The translations under genes and the position numbers were made by a program. Source: Terrimesophilobacter sp044508495 (GTDB lineage Bacteria > Actinomycetota > Actinomycetes > Actinomycetales > Microbacteriaceae). Taken from it: a stretch of DNA of 23,352 nucleotides. Location: NCBI GenBank assembly GCA_044508495.1, contig JBIQHP010000025.1, forward strand, positions 1-23,352, in the 5' to 3' direction. The notes under the pieces were generated by a model that was not told the origin of the DNA, did not search any database, and saw only the letters and a program-made list of their open reading frames with translations. Below are positions 13,984 to 21,077 of the stretch, in pieces (position 1 is the first letter of the stretch; every line of letters starts with the position of its first letter).

Positions 13984-15354
13984 GTGGTCGACCCCTCAGA
14001 GCCCGTCGTGCTTGCCGATCCGGCGGTCGTCGACGGGCTCGACCACTGGCGGACGCTGCCGATCGCCCAGCAGCCGGCCTGGCCCTCGGCGGATGCCCTG
14101 GCCGCCGCCTCCGCGGAGCTCTCGACCCTCCCGCCGCTCGTCTTCGCGGGCGAGGTCGACATCCTGCGGTCCCGCCTCGCGAGCGCCGCGCGGGGCGAGG
14201 CATTCCTCCTGCAGGGCGGCGACTGCGCGGAGACCTTCGCCGCGGCGACCGCGAACCAGATCCGCGACCGGGTCAAGACGATCCTGCAGATGGCCGTAGT
14301 GCTCACCTACGGCGCCTCCACGCCGGTCATCAAGATGGGCCGGATGGCAGGCCAGTTCGCCAAGCCCCGCTCGAGCGACACCGAGACCCGAGGCGACGTG
14401 ACGCTCCCGGCCTACCGCGGCGACGTCGTGAACGGCTACGACTTCACGCCGGAGTCCAGGTCTGCCGATCCCTCGAGGCTCGTGAGGGGCTACCACACGG
14501 CCGCGAGCACGCTCAATCTCATCCGGGCCTTCACGCAGGGCGGCTTCGCCGATCTGCGCCAGGTGCACAGCTGGAACCAGGGCTTCGCGCGCAATCCCGC
14601 CAATGTCCGGTACGAGCACATGGCCCGGGAGATCGACCGGGCCATCAAGTTCATGATGGCCTGCGGCGCCGACTTCGAGGCGCTCAAGCGCACCGAGTTC
14701 TACATCTCGCACGAGGCCCTGCTCATGGACTACGAGCGCCCGCTCACGCGCATCGACTCGCGCACCGGAACGCCGTACGACACCTCGGCGCACTTCGTCT
14801 GGGTGGGGGAGCGCACCCGGCAGCTCGACGGCGCCCACCTTGACTTCCTCTCCCGTGTCCGCAACCCGATCGGGGTCAAGCTCGGCCCCTCGACGACGCC
14901 GCGGCAGGTGCTCGACCTCATCGACAAGCTCGATCCCGAGCGCGAGCCGGGCCGGCTGACGTTCATCACGAGGATGGGCGCCGGGCGGGTCAGGGACGTG
15001 CTTCCCGAGCTCCTCGAGACGGTCAGGTCGAGCGACGCGACGCCGTTGTGGGTGAGCGACCCCATGCACGGAAACGGCCTCACGACACCGAACGGCTACA
15101 AGACGCGCCGCTTCGACGACGTCGTCGACGAGGTCAAGGGGTTCTTCGAGGCCCACCGCGGCGCGGGAACGCATCCCGGTGGGATCCACATCGAGCTCAC
15201 CGGCGACGACGTCACCGAGTGCCTCGGCGGGTCGGAGCAGATCGACGAGGCGACCCTCGCGACGCGCTACGAGTCGCTGTGCGATCCCCGGCTCAACCAC
15301 ATGCAGTCGCTCGAGCTCGCCTTCCTCGTCGCGGAGGAGCTCGGCGCGCGCTGA
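13984..15354 (+). CDS. aroG: Class II 3-deoxy-7-phosphoheptulonate (DAHP) synthase
   Basis: A 456-residue enzyme of the plant/mycobacterial (type II) class that condenses phosphoenolpyruvate and erythrose-4-phosphate, the first step of the shikimate pathway. Class II signatures include QGGDCAETF (metal ligand Cys81), KMGRMAGQFAKPRS, WNQGFARNPANVRYEHMARE, VKLGPSTTPRQVLDLI, FITRMGAGRVRDVLP, SDPMHGNG and GGIHIELTGDDVTECLGG, which supply PEP- and metal-binding residues. GTG 13984 has AGGAGT about 6 nt upstream. The position after plsC and before the Ser/Thr kinase matches Rv2178c (aroG) of M. tuberculosis. It is convergent with the kinase gene, with only about 10 bp between the stops. Confidence 0.95.
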   Translation: MVDPSEPVVLADPAVVDGLDHWRTLPIAQQPAWPSADALAAASAELSTLPPLVFAGEVDILRSRLASAARGEAFLLQGGDCAETFAAATANQIRDRVKTILQMAVVLTYGASTPVIKMGRMAGQFAKPRSSDTETRGDVTLPAYRGDVVNGYDFTPESRSADPSRLVRGYHTAASTLNLIRAFTQGGFADLRQVHSWNQGFARNPANVRYEHMAREIDRAIKFMMACGADFEALKRTEFYISHEALLMDYERPLTRIDSRTGTPYDTSAHFVWVGERTRQLDGAHLDFLSRVRNPIGVKLGPSTTPRQVLDLIDKLDPEREPGRLTFITRMGAGRVRDVLPELLETVRSSDATPLWVSDPMHGNGLTTPNGYKTRRFDDVVDEVKGFFEAHRGAGTHPGGIHIELTGDDVTECLGGSEQIDEATLATRYESLCDPRLNHMQSLELAFLVAEELGAR

Positions 15355-15364
15355 CCGGCCAGCC

Positions 15365-17341
15365 TCAGCCGGCCTGGAGCGCGATCGTGACGACGGAGCC
15401 CTTGTCGGCGGATGTGCCCTCCCCGGGCTCCACCGACTTGACGGTCGAGCTGTCGGGGACTCCCGCGAGGAACTTGCTGATGTTGTTCTTGAACTCGATG
15501 ACGAAGCCGGCGTCCTTGAGAAGCTGCTCGGCCTGACGCCAGGTCTTGCCGACGACATCCGGGATGGCGACCTGCTCGACGCCGTCCGAGACGACGAGCT
15601 GGAGCAGGGTCCCCTTCGTCACGATCGTGCCCTCCGGAACCTGGACGCCGATGACGTCGCCCTTCGGAACCGTGTCGCTCCAGTCGTGGAGCCCGGCCGA
15701 GGTCGAACCCTTGAGATCCTTGTCCTGAAGCGCCTGCAGCGCGTCGTCGACCGAGAGGCCGGACACCTCGGGGATGGGTCCGAGCGAGACGACGAGCGTC
15801 ACCGGCTGACCCTCCCAGTACTCTCCGACCGTTCCGAGGTCGAGCTTCGCACCCTGCGCGTCCTGACCCCAGGCGGCGATCACGATGCCCTCGGCGAGCT
15901 CGTCGAACTGGTATTCGGACTCCGTGGCCTCGAACTTCCCCTCGATGAGGGCGCGCGCGGCGGTCTCGGTCTCGCCGGCGAGCCCGGGCATCGGAAGCGA
16001 CCTCGGACCGTCGGAGATCACGAGCGTCACCTCGCCGCCGTGCGCGACGGCCGCCCCGGCCTCGGGGTCGGTGCCGGCGACCTTGCCCGCCTCGATCTCG
16101 ACGCTGAAGACGTGCTTCTGGGTCTCGGAGACCTTGAGGTCGGCGGCCTCGAGGATCGCGGTCGCGGTCGCGACGTCCTCGCCGGCGACGGCGGGGACGA
16201 CGACCTTCGACCCGGGGCCGGAGCCGAAGTACCAGCCGGTCGCCCCGGCGAGCGCGGCGAGGAGCAGCACGAGCGCGAAGAGCCACGCGCCCCTGGACCT
16301 GCGCTTGTCGGCGGCCGTGGCGAGCGCCGTCGTGCTGTCGAAGGCCATCGGCCCGGTGCGATGCCTGACGCGAGTCCCGAGGACCTGGGTTTCGGACTCG
16401 GAGGAGACCTCCGGTCCGGCTCCGGCGGGCATGACCGGCTCGGCGGGCATGACCATGGTCGGCATGGGCGTGCTCCGCGTCGGAGTCGCCCGCCCGGACT
16501 CGAGGACGTGCTGCGTCTCGTGCAGCTGCTCGAGCATCGCCTTGGCGTCCCTCGGCCTCTGCTCCGGATCCCGCGCGGTCGCCCAGAGGACGAGCTCGTC
16601 GAGCTCGGCGGGAACCCTCGGATTCTTGCTGCTGGGCGTCGGGACCGTGTCGTTCGCGTGCTGCTGTGCGATCTGGAACGCCTGCTCGCCCTTGAACGGC
16701 TGCTCGCCGGCGAGCATCTCGTAGAGCATGATGCCGACCGCGTAGATGTCGCTCCGCGCGTCGGCGATACCGCGGGTGACGAGCTCGGGGGAGAGGTAGG
16801 CGATCGTCCCGAGCAGGGCGTTGCCGGTCGCGGTCTGGGCGGTGGCGGCTCTGGCGAGCCCGAAGTCGCTGATCTTGATGCGCCCGTCGTCGGCGAGGAG
16901 CACGTTCTCGGGCTTCAGGTCGCGGTGGACGATCCCGTTGCGGTGGGCCGCGGCGAGCCCGGAGAGGATGGCGTCCATGATGTCCATGGCCTGCTCGGTC
17001 GTGAGCACCGGATGCTCCTGGAGCAGTTCCCGGAGCGTGATCCCGGGGAGGTATTCCATGACGAGGTAGGCGGTGTCGGCGTCCTGCCCCTGGTCGTAGA
17101 CGTTGACGACGTTCGGATGCGCGAGGCGCGCCGCCGAACGGGCCTCCTGGATGAAGCGGGCCTTGTACTGCGTGTCGTCGGCGAGGTGCCCGTGCATGAC
17201 CTTGATCGCGACGCGGCGCTCGAGGCGCAGATCGGTCGCGAGATAGACGGTCGCCATCCCGCCTCGCGCGATGCGTGAGCGCACCTGATAGCGGCCGTCA
17301 ATCAGGCGGCCGATCAGCGGATCGGTCGTGTTGTTGCTCAC
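15365..17341 (-). CDS. pknL: Ser/Thr protein kinase with four PASTA domains, at the pknL locus
   Basis: A 658-residue membrane kinase. The cytoplasmic kinase domain (residues 18-280) has the glycine loop IARGGMATVY, Lys47 (AIKVM), catalytic HRDLKPEN (Asp141, Asn146), DFG at 159-161, and activation-loop threonines 167, 170 and 172 (ATAQTATGNALLGT). A Pro/Thr-rich juxtamembrane segment (285-350) and one membrane span (352-371) follow. Four extracellular PASTA repeats lie at about 378-445, 446-521, 522-587 and 588-658; PASTA domains bind peptidoglycan fragments in PknB relatives. Its place beside class II aroG and an Rv2175c homologue is that of M. tuberculosis pknL, though mycobacterial PknL lacks PASTA repeats. 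GTG 17341 is 6 nt after a TAGACT element. Likely targets include the nearby Rv2175c-like protein and GarA, by analogy. Confidence 0.93.
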   Translation of the reverse strand: MSNNTTDPLIGRLIDGRYQVRSRIARGGMATVYLATDLRLERRVAIKVMHGHLADDTQYKARFIQEARSAARLAHPNVVNVYDQGQDADTAYLVMEYLPGITLRELLQEHPVLTTEQAMDIMDAILSGLAAAHRNGIVHRDLKPENVLLADDGRIKISDFGLARAATAQTATGNALLGTIAYLSPELVTRGIADARSDIYAVGIMLYEMLAGEQPFKGEQAFQIAQQHANDTVPTPSSKNPRVPAELDELVLWATARDPEQRPRDAKAMLEQLHETQHVLESGRATPTRSTPMPTMVMPAEPVMPAGAGPEVSSESETQVLGTRVRHRTGPMAFDSTTALATAADKRRSRGAWLFALVLLLAALAGATGWYFGSGPGSKVVVPAVAGEDVATATAILEAADLKVSETQKHVFSVEIEAGKVAGTDPEAGAAVAHGGEVTLVISDGPRSLPMPGLAGETETAARALIEGKFEATESEYQFDELAEGIVIAAWGQDAQGAKLDLGTVGEYWEGQPVTLVVSLGPIPEVSGLSVDDALQALQDKDLKGSTSAGLHDWSDTVPKGDVIGVQVPEGTIVTKGTLLQLVVSDGVEQVAIPDVVGKTWRQAEQLLKDAGFVIEFKNNISKFLAGVPDSSTVKSVEPGEGTSADKGSVVTIALQAG

Positions 17342-17353
17342 CGCAGAAGTCTA
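17342..17353 (-). promoter_or_regulatory. Leaderless promoter of the PASTA kinase gene
   Basis: TAGACT (17353 to 17348 on the minus strand) is followed by 6 nt and GTG 17341, with no ribosome binding site between them. A TTGACG lies 22 bp further upstream, too far for a standard -35. Confidence 0.5.
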
Positions 17354-17426
17354 AGGACGCGCCCTCGCGCTATCCCGTCAAAACACCGTGAACCCCGGCT
17401 TTGCCCGGCCGGAGGGCCTACGACGG

Positions 17427-18758
17427 TCAGGACAGCTGGGCGAGCCAGGCGCGGGCGGAGGTCTCCCACTTCGCGTAGGCGTCCGGGTAGGCGGAGAGCT
17501 GGACGGCCTGGGCCGCCTGCGTCACCGACATCGACTGCCATCCGGGGATGTCGAGGAGTCCGCGCGTCAGGCCCTTGTTCGGATTGCTCGGACCCCCGAA
17601 GAACAACCGGCTGGCGTACACCGGGTCGGTCACCTGGGCCGGCGTCCCCCAGCCGGTGCTCGGGCGCTGCTGGAAGAGGCCGAGGGAGTCCCGGTCGCCG
17701 TAGTTCAGATTGCGGAGGGTCGACTCCTGCGCGGCCGCCGCGAGGGCGATCACGAGCCCGTAGTCGCTCACGCCGAGCGAGCGGCCGACTCCGATGATGG
17801 TCCTGGCGTTCTGCTCCATCTCCGCGGTGAGGGGCGTCACGACGCCGCTCGCGCCCGCCGGCGCGGAGGACACCCCCGGGATCACGAGCATGCGACCGGC
17901 GTAGATGATGCTCGAGCGGGTGAGCCCGTTCGCGTCGAGGATGGCCTGGATGCTCACCCCGAACCTCGCGGCGATGCCGGTCACCGTGTCGCCGGACTTG
18001 ATGAGGTAGGTCGTGCTGACCGGCACCGGCGGCGGAGCAGGAGCCGGGGCCTCCTCGATCGGGGTCACGTCGACGACGGGGACGATGTCGATCGCGCCGG
18101 GGTCGGCGGCGGGCGGTGCCGCGACCTGGCCGGGGATGACGACGGACTGCCCCGGGTAGATGATGCTCGACCAGCCGAGGCCGTTCGCGGTGAGGAGCGA
18201 CTGTGTCGACACCCCGTACCGCGCGGCGATGCCGCTCATGGTGTCGCCCTTGACGATCGTGTAGCGCACGAGCTCGCTCCCCGCAGGAGGGGTCGTCGGC
18301 GCCGGTGCCGGGGTCGCGCCGCTCGTGAGCCGCAGTACCTGCCCGGGGAAGATGAGGGAGCTCCAGCCCAGGCCGTTGAGTGCGAGCACGGAGGCCGTCG
18401 CGAGACCGTACCGCGCGGCGATGCCGCTCACGGTGTCTCCGGCGGCGACGCGGTAGGTCGTGGGCGCGGCGGCGACCTCGGCCCCTGCCGGCGCCGTCGC
18501 CTCGACGGCCGCGGCCTGCGCCGCCATGGCGTCGCGGACGGCCTTGCGCAACTCGGAGTTCGAGTCCTTGGGCTTGTCGGCGCGCTTGATCCCTCCCGGC
18601 TCGATGGGGCCGGTGAGATTGAGGCTCATGGCCATCGACCCGGCGAGGAGGATGGGCAGCGTCTGGAACACGCCCTTCGCGACACGGCCGGCCCGTTTCG
18701 GCGCGACATGGCGGGCGACACGACGCACCTCGGACGTGCTCCCCGAGCGTTCGGTCAT
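17427..18758 (-). CDS. Secreted or membrane-anchored wall hydrolase with three LysM repeats
   Basis: A 443-residue protein with a basic N-terminus and one hydrophobic segment (about 32-48, PILLAGSMAMSLNL) acting as signal or anchor. Three LysM peptidoglycan-binding repeats lie at about 101-145, 165-209 and 250-294. They share a YxVxxGDTxSGIAARYG core and are joined by Pro/Ala-rich linkers. The C-terminal domain (about 312-443) has RTIIGVGRSLG, IALAAAAQESTLRN with candidate catalytic Glu345, and DSLGLFQQRPSTGWGT; this is the lysozyme-like fold of actinobacterial transglycosylase-type hydrolases. ATG 18758 has GGGGA about 7 nt upstream. It lies upstream of, and in the same direction as, the PASTA kinase (85-bp gap), and is divergent from the Rv2175c-like gene. 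It probably remodels peptidoglycan; catalytic activity is inferred. Confidence 0.83.
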   Translation of the reverse strand: MTERSGSTSEVRRVARHVAPKRAGRVAKGVFQTLPILLAGSMAMSLNLTGPIEPGGIKRADKPKDSNSELRKAVRDAMAAQAAAVEATAPAGAEVAAAPTTYRVAAGDTVSGIAARYGLATASVLALNGLGWSSLIFPGQVLRLTSGATPAPAPTTPPAGSELVRYTIVKGDTMSGIAARYGVSTQSLLTANGLGWSSIIYPGQSVVIPGQVAAPPAADPGAIDIVPVVDVTPIEEAPAPAPPPVPVSTTYLIKSGDTVTGIAARFGVSIQAILDANGLTRSSIIYAGRMLVIPGVSSAPAGASGVVTPLTAEMEQNARTIIGVGRSLGVSDYGLVIALAAAAQESTLRNLNYGDRDSLGLFQQRPSTGWGTPAQVTDPVYASRLFFGGPSNPNKGLTRGLLDIPGWQSMSVTQAAQAVQLSAYPDAYAKWETSARAWLAQLS

Positions 18759-18784
18759 GATGATTCCCCAGTCGACCCTCCATG

Positions 18785-18811
18785 ATTGTCACAGACGGCA
18801 TCTGTTGTCAA
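18785..18811 (-). promoter_or_regulatory. Promoter of the LysM hydrolase gene with an inverted-repeat spacer
   Basis: On the minus strand a perfect TTGACA -35 (18811 to 18806) is followed by ACAGATGCCGTCTGT, an inverted repeat (ACAGA/TCTGT) that exactly fills 15 bp, then GACAAT (18790 to 18785). CAATCA at spacing 17 is the alternative -10. The short or imperfect spacing suggests a promoter that needs an activator. Confidence 0.5.
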
Positions 18812-18816
18812 TTACC

Positions 18817-18839
18817 GTGACGAATGTGACTGGAGTGAA
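18817..18839. promoter_or_regulatory. Period-9 GTGA direct repeats (MtrA-box-like) upstream of the LysM gene
   Basis: GTGAC (18817-18821), GTGAC (18826-18830) and GTGAA (18835-18839) repeat every 9 bp, and the block ends 5 bp upstream of the TTGACA of the LysM promoter. The GTGAC-N4-GTGAC layout is close to the GTAAC-N4-GTAAC direct repeat bound by MtrA in Corynebacterium and Streptomyces. MtrA controls wall hydrolase genes there. Confidence 0.5.
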
Positions 18840-18886
18840 CAAAGCGAAACCGACCGTGTCGGCGTCGCCCCGGTCGTCGGTTCTGG

Positions 18887-18898
18887 CAGTCTTTAAGC
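18887..18898 (+). promoter_or_regulatory. Probable leaderless promoter of the Rv2175c-like gene
   Basis: CAGTCT (18887-18892) plus a 6-nt spacer precedes GTG 18899, the same geometry as the kinase and prenyl synthase genes. The first base deviates from TANNNT, so this is the weakest member of the set. Confidence 0.35.
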
Positions 18899-19258
18899 GT
18901 GACGAAGTCCCCCGAAGCGGTGCCGGCCCCCGAAGTCAGCTGGCTCACGATCCCCGACCTGGTCGAGATCCTGGGAATCGGCGTCAGCAAGGTCCGCCGG
19001 CTCATCGAGGATCGCTCCCTGCTGGCCTCCCGCATCGACGGCGTCTGGCGGGTGCCCGAGGTCTTCCTCCGCGACGGCGAGCCGCTTCCGGAGCTCAGGG
19101 GAACCCTCATCGTGCTCGCCGATAGCGGCTTCGACGACGAGGAGGCCATGCACTGGCTGCTCTCGGAGGAGGAGAGCCTCGGGGTGGCGCCCATCGACGC
19201 TCTGCGCGCCGGCCGCAAGGCCGAGGTGCGCCGTGTCGCCCAGGCGCTGGGCTTCTAG
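18899..19258 (+). CDS. Rv2175c-like winged-helix DNA-binding protein
   Basis: A 119-residue protein with an N-terminal helix-turn-helix (VSWLTIPDLVEILGIGVSKV, RRLIEDRSLLASRIDGVWRV), then PEVFLRDGEPLPELRGTLIV and a C-terminal helical part with DDEEAMHWLL and VRRVAQALGF. The full-length layout matches M. tuberculosis Rv2175c, a winged-helix protein phosphorylated by PknL, which loses DNA binding when modified. Here the PASTA kinase at the pknL position is one gene away. The N-terminal tail has Thr2 and Ser4 as the only candidate sites before the helix-turn-helix. GTG 18899 has no ribosome binding site but lies 6 nt after CAGTCT, fitting leaderless expression. Targets are unknown. It is convergent with the prenyl synthase gene. 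Confidence 0.83.
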   Translation: MTKSPEAVPAPEVSWLTIPDLVEILGIGVSKVRRLIEDRSLLASRIDGVWRVPEVFLRDGEPLPELRGTLIVLADSGFDDEEAMHWLLSEEESLGVAPIDALRAGRKAEVRRVAQALGF

Positions 19259-19279
19259 CGACTCGCCCCGCTCGCGGCA

Positions 19280-20401
19280 TCAGGCCGAGCGCGCCGTCAC
19301 GGTCTCGGTGAGCCGGATGAGCTGCGCCTTCGCACTCGCCGTGATCGGGGCGTCCTCGAGGGCGGCGGTCGCGAGCCCGACGTTGTGCCGGATGATGCTC
19401 TCGACCTGATCGACGGCCCCGCTGTCCCTCACCGCATCCTGCAGCATCCTCACCTGGAGCTCGCTCAGCCCCCGATCGCCGAGCATCTCGTCGAGGAACC
19501 GTGTGGCAGGGTTCGGCAGCTTCGTCCTCGCGAGCGCGATGAGCACCGTGCGCTTGCCCTCGCGGAGGTCGTCGCCCGAGGGCTTCCCGGTCACTCCCGG
19601 ATCGCCGAAGACGCCGAGGAGGTCGTCCCTGAGCTGGTAGGCGATGCCGAGCGGAAGGCCGAAGGAGCGCAGCGCGGCGAGCTCGTCCACGGTTCCGCCG
19701 CCGAGCGCGGCTCCGATCGCGAGCGGCGCCTCGACACTGTACTTGGCCGACTTGTAGACGATGACGCGATGCGCCCGGGAGAGCTGTTCGGACTCGGGGT
19801 GGCTGCGCCAGGACTGCTCGTCGAGGATGTCGAGGTACTGGCCGGCCATGACCTCGGTGCGCATGCGGTCGAACTCGCCGCGCGCCGCCACGGCGGCGGC
19901 ACGCCGGCCCAGGAGTCCCAGTGCGGAGTCGAAGGCCTCCTCGCTCCAGGCGAGGAGGAGGTCGCCGAGCAGCAGGGCGGCCGAGCGGCCGAACCCCGCC
20001 GCGTCCCCGGTCCAGCCGTTCTCCCCGTGCGCCTGCTCGAAGCGGCGATGCACGGCGGGCCCCCCGCGTCGCGTGTCCGAGTTGTCAATGATGTCGTCGT
20101 GGACGAGTGCGGCGGCATGGAAGATCTCGAGGGCCCCGGCCGCGAGCACGGCCGATCCCAGCCCCGCATCGCCGCTCTCGTCCGGCAAGGGGTCTGCGTC
20201 GTCGACCCGCCCGCTCACCGACTGCCAGCCCCAGTAGCAGAAGAGCGCCCGGAACCGCTTGCCGCCGCGCAGAAGGTCCCGGGAGTAGTCGATGAAGGGG
20301 GCGAGCTCGGGAGCGATGGCGGCGAGGCGCGGCGCTCGCTCGTCGAGGAAGCCGTCGATCGCGTTCTGGACCAGGTCCACTAACCGCGTACTCTCAGCCA
20401 C
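19280..20401 (-). CDS. Polyprenyl diphosphate synthase (IdsA/GrcC type)
   Basis: A 373-residue trans-prenyltransferase that condenses isopentenyl diphosphate with allylic diphosphates. GGKRFRALFCYW is the conserved entry, the first Asp-rich motif is VHDDIIDNSDTRRGGPAVH (Asp102, Asp103, Asp106), and the second is YQLRDDLLGVFGDP (Asp259, Asp260) followed by GKPSGDDLREGKRT. Residues four and five positions before the first motif are alanines, so the pocket is not closed by an aromatic residue. A product of C20 or longer is therefore likely, for example GGPP for menaquinone, carotenoid or polyprenyl precursors. GTG 20401 follows a TAGGCT element by 6 nt. It matches idsA2 (Rv2173) in the syntenic M. 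tuberculosis block. Exact chain length cannot be told. Confidence 0.9.
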   Translation of the reverse strand: MAESTRLVDLVQNAIDGFLDERAPRLAAIAPELAPFIDYSRDLLRGGKRFRALFCYWGWQSVSGRVDDADPLPDESGDAGLGSAVLAAGALEIFHAAALVHDDIIDNSDTRRGGPAVHRRFEQAHGENGWTGDAAGFGRSAALLLGDLLLAWSEEAFDSALGLLGRRAAAVAARGEFDRMRTEVMAGQYLDILDEQSWRSHPESEQLSRAHRVIVYKSAKYSVEAPLAIGAALGGGTVDELAALRSFGLPLGIAYQLRDDLLGVFGDPGVTGKPSGDDLREGKRTVLIALARTKLPNPATRFLDEMLGDRGLSELQVRMLQDAVRDSGAVDQVESIIRHNVGLATAALEDAPITASAKAQLIRLTETVTARSA

Positions 20402-20413
20402 GCTTCTAGCCTA
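20402..20413 (-). promoter_or_regulatory. Leaderless promoter of the prenyl synthase gene
   Basis: TAGGCT (20413 to 20408 on the minus strand), 6 nt, then GTG 20401; no Shine-Dalgarno sequence fits in between. Confidence 0.48.
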
Positions 20414-20429
20414 GCCAGCCGGGGGAGCA

Positions 20430-20435
20430 TACAAT
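20430..20435 (+). promoter_or_regulatory. -10 element of the DUF3040 gene
   Basis: TACAAT, close to the TATAAT consensus, stands out in this GC-rich sequence. It gives a leader of about 35 nt with a GAGGGGA ribosome binding site before ATG 20477. It is divergent from the prenyl synthase promoter about 17 bp away. Confidence 0.5.
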
Positions 20436-20476
20436 GGTGAGCGACAGCGTCGATCTCGTTCCTGAGGGGAGTGACC

Positions 20477-20845
20477 ATGCCGCTATCCGAGCAGGAGCAG
20501 CGCCTCCTCGAGGAGATGGAGCGAAGCCTCTATCACAACGACGCTGACTTCGTCGCGACGGTCGGGAACCGTGCCTCGCGCCCCGACTACCGGATGATCG
20601 TCATCGGCATCCTCGTTGGCATCGTCGGCATCGTCGGCATCGTGGTCGGAGTCGCGACCCGGTTGCCGATCGTGGGCGTCCTCGGATTCGTCATCATGTT
20701 CGCCGGCGTGCTCCTCGCCCTTCGGAGGTCGAGGGGCGCTTCGGAGCCGGGCGGGCCCGAGGATCGAGGCGGGACGTCGCGGGGCGGCTTCATGGACCGC
20801 ATGAACGAGCGCTGGGACAAGCGCCAGGAGGGCCGCGGAGTCTAG
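20477..20845 (+). CDS. DUF3040 small membrane protein
   Basis: A 122-residue protein of the actinobacterial DUF3040 family. The N-terminus MPLSEQEQRLLEEMERSLYH is typical: an amphipathic, acidic stretch before the membrane part. Two hydrophobic segments follow (about residues 40-60 and 64-82), then a hydrophilic Gly/Arg-rich tail ending with DRMNERWDKRQ. Its place just upstream of mraZ matches Rv2169c in M. tuberculosis. The first membrane span contains a GIVGIVGIV run encoded by a 9-bp DNA repeat. ATG 20477 is preferred over GTG 20471 because GAGGGGA sits at the right distance. Function unknown. A canonical terminator ends the transcript. Confidence 0.85.
   Translation: MPLSEQEQRLLEEMERSLYHNDADFVATVGNRASRPDYRMIVIGILVGIVGIVGIVVGVATRLPIVGVLGFVIMFAGVLLALRRSRGASEPGGPEDRGGTSRGGFMDRMNERWDKRQEGRGV
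20618..20644 (+). repeat. 9-bp tandem repeat in the DUF3040 membrane span
   Basis: GGCATCGTC twice and GGCATCGTG once, in frame, encode GIVGIVGIV. Slippage would add or remove three residues from the transmembrane helix. Confidence 0.65.
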
Positions 20846-20861
20846 CCTCACCTCCGCTCGC

Positions 20862-20889
20862 GGGTCGGCTTTCGAGCCGGCCCTTTTTT
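20862..20889 (+). terminator. Rho-independent terminator with TTCG loop
   Basis: Stem GGGTCGGCT (20862-20870), tetraloop TTCG (20871-20874), stem AGCCGGCCC (20875-20883) with one T-G wobble, then six T residues (20884-20889). It lies 17 bp after the DUF3040 stop and isolates the mraZ cluster from upstream transcription. It is the clearest intrinsic terminator in the window. Confidence 0.9.
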
Positions 20890-20921
20890 CATGCCCCGAT
20901 CCGGGCCACCTTCGGGATTTT

Positions 20922-20940
20922 TCCTCCACCGTCCTCCACC
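20922..20940 (-). promoter_or_regulatory. Upstream reverse-oriented GTGGAG repeat pair before mraZ
   Basis: TCCTCCACC at 20922-20930 and again at 20932-20940 reads on the minus strand as GGTGGAGGA twice with a 10-bp period. It has the same GTGGAG core as the promoter-proximal repeats, in the opposite orientation and about 90 bp away. Confidence 0.45.
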
Positions 20941-21002
20941 CCCAGATTTTCCGTGTTCAAAGGCCTCTCGGTCAGATCTGGGAGACTCATGGGCATTTTT
21001 CG

Positions 21003-21036
21003 TTGTTTTGTGGTGGAAAGTGGAGTAAAGTGGAGT
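21003..21036 (+). promoter_or_regulatory. mraZ promoter overlapped by three MraZ-box-like repeats
   Basis: TTGTTT (21003-21008) and TAAAGT (21026-21031) are spaced by exactly 17 bp. GTGG recurs at 21010, 21020 and 21030 (GTGGTGGAAA, GTGGAGTAAA, GTGGAGTTCA), a period-10 array covering the spacer, the -10 and +1. MraZ proteins bind tandem short G-rich repeats of about this period before their own gene, so autorepression is likely. Confidence 0.65.
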
Positions 21037-21077
21037 TCACCTGAATCCGGGCCGGAGAACGAGGGGGTGGATCGCTG

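Noticed and set aside
15352..15375. CCGGC/GCCGG hairpin between the aroG and kinase stop codons as a bidirectional terminator
   Set aside because: Only five base pairs and no T-tract on either side; not distinguishable from chance in GC-rich DNA.
15179..17278. 699-residue open frame on the plus strand
   Set aside because: Antisense to the PASTA kinase; the composition is that of a mirror frame.
17342..17384. TTGACG as -35 of the kinase promoter
   Set aside because: The spacing of 22 bp to TAGACT is beyond the normal range; no other -10 fits at 17 bp.
17385..17420. CCGG-loop-CCGG hairpin downstream of the LysM gene as terminator
   Set aside because: The stem is four base pairs and the following T run is short and distant.
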